From contig JADJKO010000002.1 in the NCBI GenBank assembly GCA_016705955.1, positions 124,001-188,000 on the forward strand: a DNA stretch of 64,000 bases, written 5' to 3'. Below are positions 8,223 to 16,180 of the stretch, piece by piece. The stretch is from Flavobacteriales bacterium. Its GTDB lineage: Bacteria; Bacteroidota; Bacteroidia; Flavobacteriales_F; PHOS-HE28. Every line of letters begins with the position of its first letter. The first letter of the stretch is position 1. The notes below the pieces were generated by a model, which was not told the origin of the DNA, searched no databases, and saw only the letters and a program-made list of their open reading frames with translations. A program made the translations under genes and the position numbers.

Positions 8223-9244
8223 TCGAAGGCGTTGCGATCCAGGTCGGAGAAGCTCTTCCAGCCGAGAATGAAGCGATCGTAGGCGATGCTCCGGTGGTAG
8301 GTGCCGGTGAGGTCCGGTGATCGTTCCGTGAGAAGCAACGCTCTGCGCTGGTCCAGCACCTTGGGCAAGCGGCGGTAGAAATGACCGTGTGCGCGGAGCA
8401 CCTGCCAGGTATGTGCCCCATGTCCTTCCAACAGGAACTTCATCGCGGCGAAGCCATCGAGGACCAAGCGGCGGAACAGCCACCACCACCACCAGCCATT
8501 GTGCAGGTTCTTGGTGAGCACGATGAGGCTGTTGCGGAAGTTGAGGTAGGTCTTGCGCGGACTTCCATATCCGAGTGAACCGCCACCCACATGGTAAACC
8601 ACAGCAGTGCTGGAGTAACCGATCCGCCAGCCCGTGCGCCTCAATCGCCAGCACAGATCGATCTCCTCCATGTGCGCGAAGAGTTCGTCATCGAAGCCTC
8701 CTGCTTGGTGGAATGCTTCCGCACGGATCAGCAAGCATGCACCCGTGGCCCAGAACACTTCACGCTCGTCGTTGTATTGACCGTTGTCCTCTTCGGTGAT
8801 CTCGAAGATGCGGCCACGACAGAACGGATAGCCATTGCGATCGATGAAGCCACCGGCCGCGCCGGCGTGTTCGAACCGGTTCCGCGTGGCGTAGCAGAGC
8901 ACTTTGGGCTGGCACGCCGCCATGTCCGGATGCTTATCCAGGTAGGTGTTCAATCGCGAAAGCCAATCAGGGGTCACCTCCACATCGGTGTTCAGGAGGA
9001 GGTACCGATCGGCCTTTACTTGGGCAAGCGCCGCGTTATATCCACCAGCGAAGCCCAGGTTCTCCTTCAGGTCGATCACACGCACGGCGGGCCAAGTGTG
9101 TGCGAGCCACTCGCGGCTGTCGTCCGTGGAGCCGTTGTCCGCAACGATGATGACCGCATCACCGGAATACTCCAACACCGTTGGAAGGAAGCGTTCCAAC
9201 CAATGCTTTCCATTCCAATTGAGGAGTACGACGGCCGTATTCAT
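8210..9244 (-). CDS. Glycosyltransferase family 2 protein
   Basis: A GT-A fold glycosyltransferase (344 aa) close to the rhamnosyltransferase-like branch. The nucleotide-binding start AVVLLNWNG is followed by ADNGSTDDS, ENLGFAGGYNAAL and the metal-binding region LLNTDVEVTP (NTD in place of the more common DxD). The acceptor region has FWATGACLLIRAEAF, FDDELFAHMEEIDLCWR and the WRIGYSSTAVVYHVGGGS block that is typical of this subgroup. No membrane segment is seen in the catalytic part; the C-terminal about 80 residues are amphipathic and basic. It probably acts in cell-surface polysaccharide or O-antigen synthesis. No other polysaccharide gene is nearby, so the pathway cannot be assigned. A CACCTTTG box (9255-9262, minus strand) lies just before the start. 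Confidence 0.88.
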   Translation of the reverse strand: MNTAVVLLNWNGKHWLERFLPTVLEYSGDAVIIVADNGSTDDSREWLAHTWPAVRVIDLKENLGFAGGYNAALAQVKADRYLLLNTDVEVTPDWLSRLNTYLDKHPDMAACQPKVLCYATRNRFEHAGAAGGFIDRNGYPFCRGRIFEITEEDNGQYNDEREVFWATGACLLIRAEAFHQAGGFDDELFAHMEEIDLCWRLRRTGWRIGYSSTAVVYHVGGGSLGYGSPRKTYLNFRNSLIVLTKNLHNGWWWWWLFRRLVLDGFAAMKFLLEGHGAHTWQVLRAHGHFYRRLPKVLDQRRALLLTERSPDLTGTYHRSIAYDRFILGWKSFSDLDRNAFDQSR

Positions 9245-9300
9245 GAACTGGCGGCAAAGGTGCTACGAAGAGCTACAATGAAGCAGCGGGTCACAAGCGA

Positions 9301-10752
9301 TCAACGCGGCTGGTTGAAGAATTCGTTCGCGCGTTCCCCGCTCTGGCTGCCCACTGGCGTGGTGTCCACGTTGGGCATCGCCACGTTCCTGCTGTGCAGG
9401 ATCTGGTTCCATCGCGGATTCTGGATCTCGCCCGGGACCTCGCTGTGCAGGAGTTGGAGGCAGGAACTGACCAGATCGGGTTGGTAGAAGACGAAGCGCC
9501 GATTGGTGTATCGCCCCGCGCGGTAATAGTGCCAAATGGTGTACGGGTACGAATCCATCTCATTGAACCGGTCCATCATCGTGTTCGGCGGGCCGTACTT
9601 CAGGTACACGTAACCACGATCCGTTTCATAGCCCTTCTGCACCCGGCATCCATACAGCCGGTTCACCTTCACCACTTCAGCGCGGTACACACGCCAAGCC
9701 GCTTCGGGGTCGCTGCTGCGATTCGCCCAGAACCCGTAGAAGAAGCGTTGCATCAGGTCCATGTCACGGTCCTTCCATCGGTCGTCGATGATCTTCCGCT
9801 CCAAGGGTGCGGCGATCGGGCGAAGGCTACTGATGTGTTCGGCCAACGAATCCGGATCCGTGAACGCACCGGCGAATGTGTTCGTGATATCGAAGTCGGC
9901 CAATGATCGCAGGTCGTAGTTGAAGGAGATCGGGTTGTTGCGCTGGAAGAACGATTCCCGTCGAATGATCAGTTCGCCTTTCTTGTCACGCACTTCCAGC
10001 GCAGCGAGATAGTTCCCGCTGGCCAGTAGTCCGATGTCGAAACGAGCGAAGACGGGTTCAACAGGCACCCCTCGGGCGCGCTTCACCTGTTTCAGTCCCC
10101 CGGCCACAAGATGGGTCTCCGCATTTTCGATCTGGGTGGTCAAGAGGTAAAGGCTGTCCGGTCCGAACCGGCGGTCACTGCCGTACACCTCGGCGTAGAA
10201 TGCTAGGGTGCCAATGCTCTGCGGAAGATAGTCGCTCAACAAGGGGACCACACGATAGCCGGATTTCGAGGGCTCGTCCTTCGATGCCTGGTCGAATCGT
10301 TCGGCCATGAGGATGTCGGAGGCGGAGATCCCCGGCGGCAACGTACCTACCGCGAGCGGGGCTTGATAATGTGTGACGGTCGTATCGGTACTGTTGAGGT
10401 CGCGGAGTTCGATGGAGAGAACGTACGAACCCGGCGCGATGTCGAAGAATTCCTGATGGATCAGGTCCACTTGAATGCTGTCCAAGCGTTCGGCACCAAG
10501 GATCTCCGTCTTAGCGAAGGCTTTGATCACACCGTCCTGCTCGATGATGGTCAAGGCTTCCACCCGTGCTTGGGAGAATCCGGCCTGGGTAAAGCGCGTC
10601 ACCGCGCTGCCCGCTAGGATCGCCATGTTCACCTCCACGCGGGGACCCACATTGGGAATGTGGAAGACCTTCGTCTCCACAACCACTTCCAAGGCGGCGT
10701 GTAACGGACCGGCGGCCATGAGCAGGAGCGCGAATGGTAGGGATCGGAGCAT
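9301..10752 (-). CDS. GWxTD domain-containing protein
   Basis: An exported 483-aa protein. I chose the ATG at 10752 because it gives a clean signal peptide (MLRSLPFALLLMAAGPLHAA) and lies six bases after a TAGCTTTG box. The middle is beta-rich. The C-terminal GWxTD-type domain is recognised by FFYGFWANR, then AWRVYRAEVVKVNRLYG, GYETDRGYVYLKYGPPN and YPYTIWHYYRAGRY. This domain is widespread in Bacteroidota and Acidobacteriota periplasmic or outer-membrane proteins. Its function is not established. The gene is flanked upstream by an intergenic region holding repeats and tRNA-Ser, and it may be monocistronic. Confidence 0.85.
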   Translation of the reverse strand: MLRSLPFALLLMAAGPLHAALEVVVETKVFHIPNVGPRVEVNMAILAGSAVTRFTQAGFSQARVEALTIIEQDGVIKAFAKTEILGAERLDSIQVDLIHQEFFDIAPGSYVLSIELRDLNSTDTTVTHYQAPLAVGTLPPGISASDILMAERFDQASKDEPSKSGYRVVPLLSDYLPQSIGTLAFYAEVYGSDRRFGPDSLYLLTTQIENAETHLVAGGLKQVKRARGVPVEPVFARFDIGLLASGNYLAALEVRDKKGELIIRRESFFQRNNPISFNYDLRSLADFDITNTFAGAFTDPDSLAEHISSLRPIAAPLERKIIDDRWKDRDMDLMQRFFYGFWANRSSDPEAAWRVYRAEVVKVNRLYGCRVQKGYETDRGYVYLKYGPPNTMMDRFNEMDSYPYTIWHYYRAGRYTNRRFVFYQPDLVSSCLQLLHSEVPGEIQNPRWNQILHSRNVAMPNVDTTPVGSQSGERANEFFNQPR

Positions 10753-10758
10753 GATGCA

Positions 10759-10766
10759 CAAAGCTA
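10759..10766 (-). promoter_or_regulatory. Putative -7 promoter box for the GWxTD gene
   Basis: TAGCTTTG on the minus strand, a perfect match to the Bacteroidota TAnnTTTG element. It sits six bases before the GWxTD ATG, implying a very short or absent 5' leader. No TTG at the expected -33 spacing was found. Confidence 0.4.
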
Positions 10767-10868
10767 GGTGCCGATGCTTGGGATCCGGTACCGTTCGTTG
10801 ATCCAACGTGACCGAAGGTGGAGTTGCGGCTGATGGATCACGGGAAAGCGCGGGAGCGCCTTCGATGC

Positions 10869-11044
10869 TGAAGGAGAGAGTCGGGATTGCCCGAGGCGGA
10901 CTTTCGCTATTGTGGGAGGACTTCGATGGATCAGCCGCTGCTCGCTTCCCTCGCCAGCTTATTCATTCAGGAAATTGTTCGTGCCACTATTGAAGAACGT
11001 CGGGATCGCCGAGGCGGGCTTTCCCTTGATGTGGGAGCTTCAAC
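10869..11044. repeat. Imperfect direct repeat, two copies
   Basis: Two copies of about 50 bases lie about 125 bases apart, at roughly 10869-10928 and 10992-11044. Both contain GTCGGGAT(T/C)GCC(C)GAGGCGG, a CTTTC block and TGTGGGAG. Indels between the copies argue against a shared protein-coding frame. Their origin is unknown. Confidence 0.5.
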
Positions 11045-11071
11045 GCGAAGGCCACGTCGCTCCGCTCCGCG

Positions 11072-11128
11072 CTTTCTTGTTCGGATCGCTCACCGAAGCT
11101 TCGCTTCGTTCGCTTCCGAACAAGAAAG
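11072..11128. repeat. 14-bp perfect inverted repeat downstream of tRNA-Ser
   Basis: The arms CTTTCTTGTTCGGA (11072-11085) and TCCGAACAAGAAAG (11115-11128) are exact reverse complements separated by 29 bases, which themselves contain short GAAGC/GCTTC inverted elements. The right arm overlaps the T-rich tail of the hairpin at 11121-11143. The pair could form a second, larger stem in the same transcript. Confidence 0.6.
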
Positions 11129-11143
11129 CCGCCTATCGGCGGC
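11121..11143 (-). terminator. Probable intrinsic terminator of tRNA-Ser
   Basis: Read on the minus strand, nine bases after the CCA end of the tRNA, GCCGCC-GATA-GGCGGC forms a 6-bp GC stem with a four-base loop followed by TTTCTTG. The U-tract is short, so termination may be partial. Confidence 0.55.
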
Positions 11144-11151
11144 CTTCGCGT

Positions 11152-11241
11152 TGGCGGAGAGGGAGGGATTCGAACCCCCGTTACCCGTGAGGGTAAAGCG
11201 GTTTTCAAGACCGCCGCATTCGACCGCTCTGCCACCTCTCC
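11152..11241 (-). tRNA. tRNA-Ser (anticodon UGA)
   Basis: The minus strand folds as a class II tRNA of 90 bases including an encoded CCA. The acceptor stem GGAGAGG pairs with CCTCTCC, followed by discriminator G and CCA at 11152-11154. The D-arm has GGCAGAGCGG, the anticodon stem-loop is CGGTCTTGAAAACCG with anticodon TGA, a long variable arm (TTTACCCTCACGGGTAA) is typical of Ser, and the T-arm reads GGGGGTTCGAATCCC. It decodes UCA. Well-known spurious open frames span this gene on both strands and should not be annotated. Confidence 0.97.
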
Positions 11242-11280
11242 GAAGGGCGCGAAATTAGGCGCCACTTGATCCATCGAAGC

Positions 11281-11288
11281 GATCTTTG
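11281..11288 (+). promoter_or_regulatory. Putative -7 promoter box for the metallo-hydrolase gene
   Basis: GATCTTTG, six bases before the ATG at 11295. It matches TAnnTTTG except for the first base. The same GATCTTTG recurs before the gene at 24500. Confidence 0.3.
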
Positions 11289-11294
11289 CCCGCC

Positions 11295-12071
11295 ATGGCC
11301 AACATCACACTGGAATTCCTTGGCACGGGCACCAGCCAAGGCGTGCCCGTGATCGGTTGCGAATGTGCGGTGTGCAGGAGCAAGGATCCTCGGGATAAGC
11401 GGCTGCGCACCTCAGGCTTGGTCAAGGTGAATGGATCCACGGTCCTGATCGACGCCGGCCCGGACCTGAGACAACAGATGCTACGGAGCAAGGTCACGCA
11501 TTTGGATGCGGTCCTACTTACGCATGAGCATATGGATCACATCAGTGGACTGGATGATCTGCGCGCATTCAATTACAGGCAGCGGCGGGCCATGGACATC
11601 CACGCGAACGCAGCGACCTTGCGTGCGGTCGAAAGGATCTACCATTATGCATTCGATGAGGACCGGTATCCGGGTGTACCCGAGTTGCGGTTGCACCTGA
11701 TCGACAAGGGTTCCTTTCGCGCCGCCGATATTGAGATGGAGGCTGTGGAGGTGATGCATGATCGTTTACCTGTTCTGGGTTTTCGCATTGGAGGGCTTGC
11801 ATACATCACTGATGCGAAGACCATGGATCCCGCGCAATTGGAGCGGATCAAGGGGGTGGATACGCTCGTGCTGAATGCCTTGCGCCGCAAGGAGCATCCG
11901 TCCCACCTCAATCTGCGCGAGGCGTTGGAGTTCGTGGAGCGCGTTGGTCCGCGGCGCACCTTTTTCACGCACATCAGCCACCTCCTTGAACTGCATGCTG
12001 TGATGGAGGGCGAACTGCCCGCCGGTGTCTCACTCGCCTACGACGGTCTACTGGTCGAGATCCCTGTATAG
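11295..12071 (+). CDS. MBL-fold metallo-hydrolase, PhnP-like
   Basis: A metallo-beta-lactamase fold phosphodiesterase (258 aa). It starts with LEFLGTGTSQGVPVIGC and a C-x-C-x2-C motif (C22, C24, C27), as in PhnP-type proteins, where these cysteines hold a structural zinc. The active-site motif is HEHMDH (residues 77-82). Later metal ligands are the His in VMHDRLPVLGF, the Asp in YITDAK and the His residues of FFTHISHLL. PhnP hydrolyses 5-phosphoribosyl 1,2-cyclic phosphate, but no phn operon is present here, so the substrate is uncertain; tRNase Z or LipB-linked roles are reported for relatives. The ATG at 11295 gives the family's usual start; an upstream TTG at 11286 is less likely. Confidence 0.88.
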   Translation: MANITLEFLGTGTSQGVPVIGCECAVCRSKDPRDKRLRTSGLVKVNGSTVLIDAGPDLRQQMLRSKVTHLDAVLLTHEHMDHISGLDDLRAFNYRQRRAMDIHANAATLRAVERIYHYAFDEDRYPGVPELRLHLIDKGSFRAADIEMEAVEVMHDRLPVLGFRIGGLAYITDAKTMDPAQLERIKGVDTLVLNALRRKEHPSHLNLREALEFVERVGPRRTFFTHISHLLELHAVMEGELPAGVSLAYDGLLVEIPV

Positions 12072-12145
12072 GGCTACTTTGGGTCCGCCGGACTTTGCAT
12101 ACCATCCATCTGTTCCTCACTTTCGATCGCACCAACCCCCAGCCC

Positions 12146-15100
12146 ATGAACTTTCGTACCCTATCGATCCCGCTGTTCACGTTGATCCTTGCGTTCCCCG
12201 CGATCGCACAAATCCATCGGGAGAAGGCCGAGGTGAGCTTCATCACCGACATCAAGCGAGTACCTGATGTATCCGCGCAAGCTGAATTGCGCGCAGGCGA
12301 TGCGTGGACCGCGTTCCTGTCCGCACATCCGCAGTGGGTGGTGGAATACAACGAATCCAGTGGCATGCCGCGCATGGCCTTCGGGCCGCCGATCGTGGTG
12401 GCAGGCTCCACACCGGAGGAGCGTGCCATGGCGTTCATCACAGCGGAACTCTCGCGCTTCGGAGTGATCGCCGATGAGTTGGAACTTCAGGCCACCATCC
12501 CAGCACGACGCATCACCTATGTCCATTTCAAGCAAGTGCATGAAGGCACACCGGTATGGTCCGCGAAGGCCATGGTGAATCTGGATATGCAAGGACGCGT
12601 GATCGCCTTCGCCGCTGATCTTCTGCCATCCATTCCTGCGGATCTTCAACCGGTGTTGAGCGAGGGCGCAGCTACGGCAGCAGCCAATGAAGGTCTGACA
12701 GGGATCACTGATGCGGAGCTTCTGGGCCGTCGCTATCTTCCGATCCCCGGGATCCGCGCGGTGGATGTCCGCGTGGTGGAGGAACTCATGGTGAATACGG
12801 AGGGGAAGCGTCCGGGACATCACCGCTGTCTTGTCGATCTGCGTTCCGGTGAATTGCTCTACCGCCACGATGAGGTGGTGACCGAACATTACGATGGCTT
12901 TGAAGGGAATGATGATGCTGCTGACGTACAAGTGGAAGGAACGGTCCACCTCAACGGCGCAACGGTTCCGGCGGTCGTGCAAGGTCTTCCGGACCTGCAA
13001 GTGACGATCAACGGCAACAACCTGTTCACCGATGCCAGCGGTTTCCTCCCCACCGGGATCGCCGGGCCGGTGAGTGCGCAGATCCAATTGCGCGGTCGAT
13101 GGTCACGGGTGACCACCGGTGGTACCACGCCGCAATTCACCACCACGCTGAATGAAGGAAGTAATACGGCAAGCTTCAATTCCAACTCGAATTTGAAGGA
13201 GCGCACCGCGTACTACAGTGTGAGCAATATCCACAACCACGGGAATGCGGTACTACCCGGGTTCACCGGAATGGATTCGGAACTGCCCACGCACGTGGAT
13301 GTGACCGGGGACACCTGCAATGCCTTCTATGACGGCACCTCGATCAACTTCTACGCGCAGTCCGCCACATGCCGTGCGCTCTCCTTGTACAGCGATGTGG
13401 TGTACCACGAGTATGGCCACGGCATCAACGCGACCTATTATCAGTCGCAAGGAGGGATCTTCAACAACGGGGCGATGAACGAAGGGTATGCCGATGTGTG
13501 GGCCATCACCCTCACCGAGAACCCCGTGATGACCCTGGGCTGGCGCTTCGGCTTCCCGGATTCGTACATCCGGCGGTATGACGAGAACCCGAAAGTGTAT
13601 CCGATCGATATCGTTGGGGAAGTACACCGGGACGGCGAGATCATCGCCGGTGCTTGGTGGGATACGTATCGCCTGCTGGGTTGGAACATGCCATTAACGT
13701 TGCAACTCTTTGCCGATGCCTTCCCTGGCTTACAAGCCACTGCAACGAACGGACAGGAGGGACAAGCCTACCGGGATGTGTTGTTGGCGGTCCTGCAAGC
13801 CGATGATGACGACAGCGATCTGGCGAACGGAACGCCGAACGGAGCCGCGATCGTGGAAGCGTTCGCCATCCATGGGATCACGTTGTTGAGCAACGCGCAA
13901 TTCAATCACACACCGGTGGCGTCCGCGTTGGAGGGGAATACCATTCCGATCGCCGCTACGCTGAACCTGACCTTCCCGTTCAGCACCTATGTTGAAGGTG
14001 CCCAATTGCATTACAGGGTCACCAACAATTCGCCTTGGCTTACGGTCCAGATGGCGATCAACGGATCGAACTACACCTCGCAGATCCCCGCGCAACCAGG
14101 GGGAACCATCGTGGCCTACTACCTCACGGTCCAGGACATCTTCGGGTTCACCAGTTCGGTCACCCCGAACGGTGCGCAGTTCTCCGATCAAGGTTATCTG
14201 CCGAATTACGTCCTCGTCGGCTTCAACCTGATAGCCACCGAGGATGGCGATGATAACAGCGAGTTGGGTAATTGGACCACATCACCACAAGGCAACGCGA
14301 CCACCGGACAGTGGGAGTGGGGGGTGTTGATCGGGTCCTACAGCACGCCGGGTGTTGCGTCCTCCATTGTGCAACCCGCGCAGCAACACACGCCGGGCGG
14401 CTTCTTCTGCTGGTTCACCGGGAACGCATCGGGACCCAATGCTGGACTTGGCGAGAATGATGTGGACGCGGGATCCACGATCCTCATCAGTGATCCCATC
14501 AACCTTGCTGGATACACCAACCCGGCCTTCACCTACTGGCGTTGGTACTCCAACAACAGCGGTGCGAATCCCGGAGCGGATTGGTGGCAGGTGTACATCA
14601 GCAACAACAACGGCAGCACGTGGGTGCCGGTGGAGGATACCAAGAGCAGTGATCGTAGCTGGCGCCGCAAGGCGTTCCGTGTGCAGGAGTACGTGACGCC
14701 TTCAGCAGTGGTCCGCCTGAAGTTCATTGCAAGCGACAGCCTTCGCCCCGGTATGGAGTTGAACGGCGGCAGTTTGGTGGAAGGCGCGTTGGACGACATC
14801 CAGTTGTGGAATGGTGCATTGAACACCTTGAATGTGGAGGAGACGAACGATGTGGTCACGATGCTGTACCCGAGTCCGACCAGCGATGTGTTGAACCTTG
14901 TGCTTGCGGATCGACCACTTCCGGGCTTGAGCCTCGCGGTCGTGGACCTCACCGGGCGTACCGTCCTCACGATCCCAACAGGAACGCAGAACGGCAACAG
15001 ACATCAGCTCGACGTGCATGGACTTGCAGATGGACACTATCTCTTGCAGGTCCGATGGGAGGGCGGCCATACCGCGCAGCGCTTCAGCATCCTGCGATAG
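12146..15100 (+). CDS. Secreted M36 (fungalysin)-type metallopeptidase with T9SS type A domain
   Basis: A 984-aa exported protease. A signal peptide ends at AIAQ (about residue 23). The propeptide contains an FTP-like block (VHEGTPVWSAKAMVNLDMQG). The catalytic domain has zinc ligands H421 and H425 in HEYGHG and E446 in MNEGYADVW. This follows the HExxH plus downstream E (gluzincin) pattern of M36, and the preceding NAFYDGTSINFY segment also fits that family. After about residue 600 come beta-sandwich modules (Ig-like, then a jelly-roll with WRRKAFRVQEYV). The last about 85 residues are a type A sorting domain with YPSPTSDVLNL and GLADGHYLLQVRW. The predicted role is extracellular protein degradation. 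A near-perfect palindromic terminator follows the stop. The start was chosen for the signal peptide; an earlier in-frame ATG at 12095 adds a poor N-terminus. Confidence 0.88.
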   Translation: MNFRTLSIPLFTLILAFPAIAQIHREKAEVSFITDIKRVPDVSAQAELRAGDAWTAFLSAHPQWVVEYNESSGMPRMAFGPPIVVAGSTPEERAMAFITAELSRFGVIADELELQATIPARRITYVHFKQVHEGTPVWSAKAMVNLDMQGRVIAFAADLLPSIPADLQPVLSEGAATAAANEGLTGITDAELLGRRYLPIPGIRAVDVRVVEELMVNTEGKRPGHHRCLVDLRSGELLYRHDEVVTEHYDGFEGNDDAADVQVEGTVHLNGATVPAVVQGLPDLQVTINGNNLFTDASGFLPTGIAGPVSAQIQLRGRWSRVTTGGTTPQFTTTLNEGSNTASFNSNSNLKERTAYYSVSNIHNHGNAVLPGFTGMDSELPTHVDVTGDTCNAFYDGTSINFYAQSATCRALSLYSDVVYHEYGHGINATYYQSQGGIFNNGAMNEGYADVWAITLTENPVMTLGWRFGFPDSYIRRYDENPKVYPIDIVGEVHRDGEIIAGAWWDTYRLLGWNMPLTLQLFADAFPGLQATATNGQEGQAYRDVLLAVLQADDDDSDLANGTPNGAAIVEAFAIHGITLLSNAQFNHTPVASALEGNTIPIAATLNLTFPFSTYVEGAQLHYRVTNNSPWLTVQMAINGSNYTSQIPAQPGGTIVAYYLTVQDIFGFTSSVTPNGAQFSDQGYLPNYVLVGFNLIATEDGDDNSELGNWTTSPQGNATTGQWEWGVLIGSYSTPGVASSIVQPAQQHTPGGFFCWFTGNASGPNAGLGENDVDAGSTILISDPINLAGYTNPAFTYWRWYSNNSGANPGADWWQVYISNNNGSTWVPVEDTKSSDRSWRRKAFRVQEYVTPSAVVRLKFIASDSLRPGMELNGGSLVEGALDDIQLWNGALNTLNVEETNDVVTMLYPSPTSDVLNLVLADRPLPGLSLAVVDLTGRTVLTIPTGTQNGNRHQLDVHGLADGHYLLQVRWEGGHTAQRFSILR

Positions 15101-15122
15101 CGCAAGACGGTCATCCTGCTTG

Positions 15123-15152
15123 GAGGCCCCTGACCGATCGGTCAGGGGCCTC
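15123..15152. terminator. Bidirectional intrinsic terminator, 30-bp perfect palindrome
   Basis: GAGGCCCCTGACCGA is followed directly by its exact reverse complement. The sequence lies between two convergent genes, 22 bases after the M36 peptidase stop and four bases beyond the end of the LamG gene. The base of the stem is followed by TTCGCT rather than a U-run, so efficiency on the plus strand may be limited. Confidence 0.75.
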
Positions 15153-15156
15153 TTCG

Positions 15157-16074
15157 CTAGGGAACGAACACGCGAGCGCTCCGGAAACCATCACGCCCCT
15201 CCAGGCAGACCATATGGATCCCTGCGGACAGGGAAGAGAGGTCGATGGGAGCCGATGCGCCGGTGTTGCCCGATAATTCCATTCGTCCGAGCATGTCGCG
15301 CACGACGATGCGATCCGTGGGAGCCGGGTTCCGGAGAAGATCACTCAACGTGATCGGTCCTTGTGCCTCATTGATCGACGTGTACATGCTGCCGAACAGC
15401 AGTTCCAGGATCTCGTTATCGGTGAGCGCGCGATCGTAGATGCGGACATCATCGATCCACCCCGAGTAGGGTTGCGTACCGGTGCTCAATGCGCCGATGG
15501 AAGCCGGTGATTGCGGATGGAGGCCGATGGATCCACTCTTCGGTGCCGAGGCCATGAGCGCTCCGTTCAACACCACGCGCATGGTGACACCATCGTAGGT
15601 GGCAACGATATGGTACCAAACGCCGCCGAACAAGGAAGAGGGTCCCGTGGAGAGCTCTGATGTCGTTCCACCGGTCTGCAAACGAAAACGCAAGGAAGTT
15701 CCATTCACGAATGCCACGGACCAGATGTGGTCGGTGAGTTGCGGGCCCGTCGTTTTCGCAATGAGCGTGCGCTCCATGCCTGTTACGAAGTCCGCTTTCG
15801 TCCAGAACGAAATGCTGAACCCGGTGCCGGATGTGAGATCACAGGAACCGAGGATGATCCGGTCGTTCACGCCATCGAAGCGGGCTGCACCTTGATGATG
15901 ACCACCTGTGGGATCCCATGTGGTTCCACCTGCAAGCGTTCCATTCGTTCCACCCCAAGCCTGCGCGATCACTCCACTGCTCTCGTCCAATGGCCAATGG
16001 AAGGCCGGGGGACCTTGTGCTGAAACCCCGGACATGAGCAATGCTGCGAGTACGGAGGGAAGTGATCGGTCCAT
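15157..16074 (-). CDS. LamG/concanavalin-like lectin protein with T9SS type A domain
   Basis: A 305-aa exported protein. The ATG at 16074 gives a signal peptide (MDRSLPSVLAALLMSGVSAQ). A single LamG-like jelly roll follows (about 22-215): FHWPLDESSG, FDGVNDRIILG, FSISFWTKAD, WYHIVATYDGVTMRVVLNG and GWIDDVRIYDRALTDNEI, which are the classical LamG_3 landmarks. The C-terminus (about 230-305) is a type A sorting domain with VVRDMLGRMEL and LSAGIHMVCL. It is probably a surface or secreted carbohydrate- or protein-binding protein. It converges on the M36 peptidase gene across a shared terminator. Confidence 0.88.
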   Translation of the reverse strand: MDRSLPSVLAALLMSGVSAQGPPAFHWPLDESSGVIAQAWGGTNGTLAGGTTWDPTGGHHQGAARFDGVNDRIILGSCDLTSGTGFSISFWTKADFVTGMERTLIAKTTGPQLTDHIWSVAFVNGTSLRFRLQTGGTTSELSTGPSSLFGGVWYHIVATYDGVTMRVVLNGALMASAPKSGSIGLHPQSPASIGALSTGTQPYSGWIDDVRIYDRALTDNEILELLFGSMYTSINEAQGPITLSDLLRNPAPTDRIVVRDMLGRMELSGNTGASAPIDLSSLSAGIHMVCLEGRDGFRSARVFVP

Positions 16075-16180
16075 GACACGGGCGTTTGCACTCCACAACG
16101 GCGCATCGTGGCAAGAGGGTTACGAAACGTCGATAGAGAACAACTGCGCGAGGACCAAGCGGACGATGTGATCGCTGGGG

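Larger units (their letters stand above)
10767..11151. other. Intergenic region without a supported gene
   Basis: Between the GWxTD promoter and tRNA-Ser I find no credible coding frame. The stretch holds an imperfect direct repeat of about 50 bases, a 14-base inverted repeat and a terminator-like hairpin, each listed separately. Open frames here are short, Arg/Ser/Pro-rich, or read through the tRNA. Confidence 0.6.

Noticed and set aside
10887..11274. Open frames on both strands across tRNA-Ser
   Set aside because: They are translations of the tRNA itself (EREGFEPPLPVRVKRFSR on the plus strand, GEVAERSNAAVLKTALPSR on the minus strand), a well-known annotation artefact.
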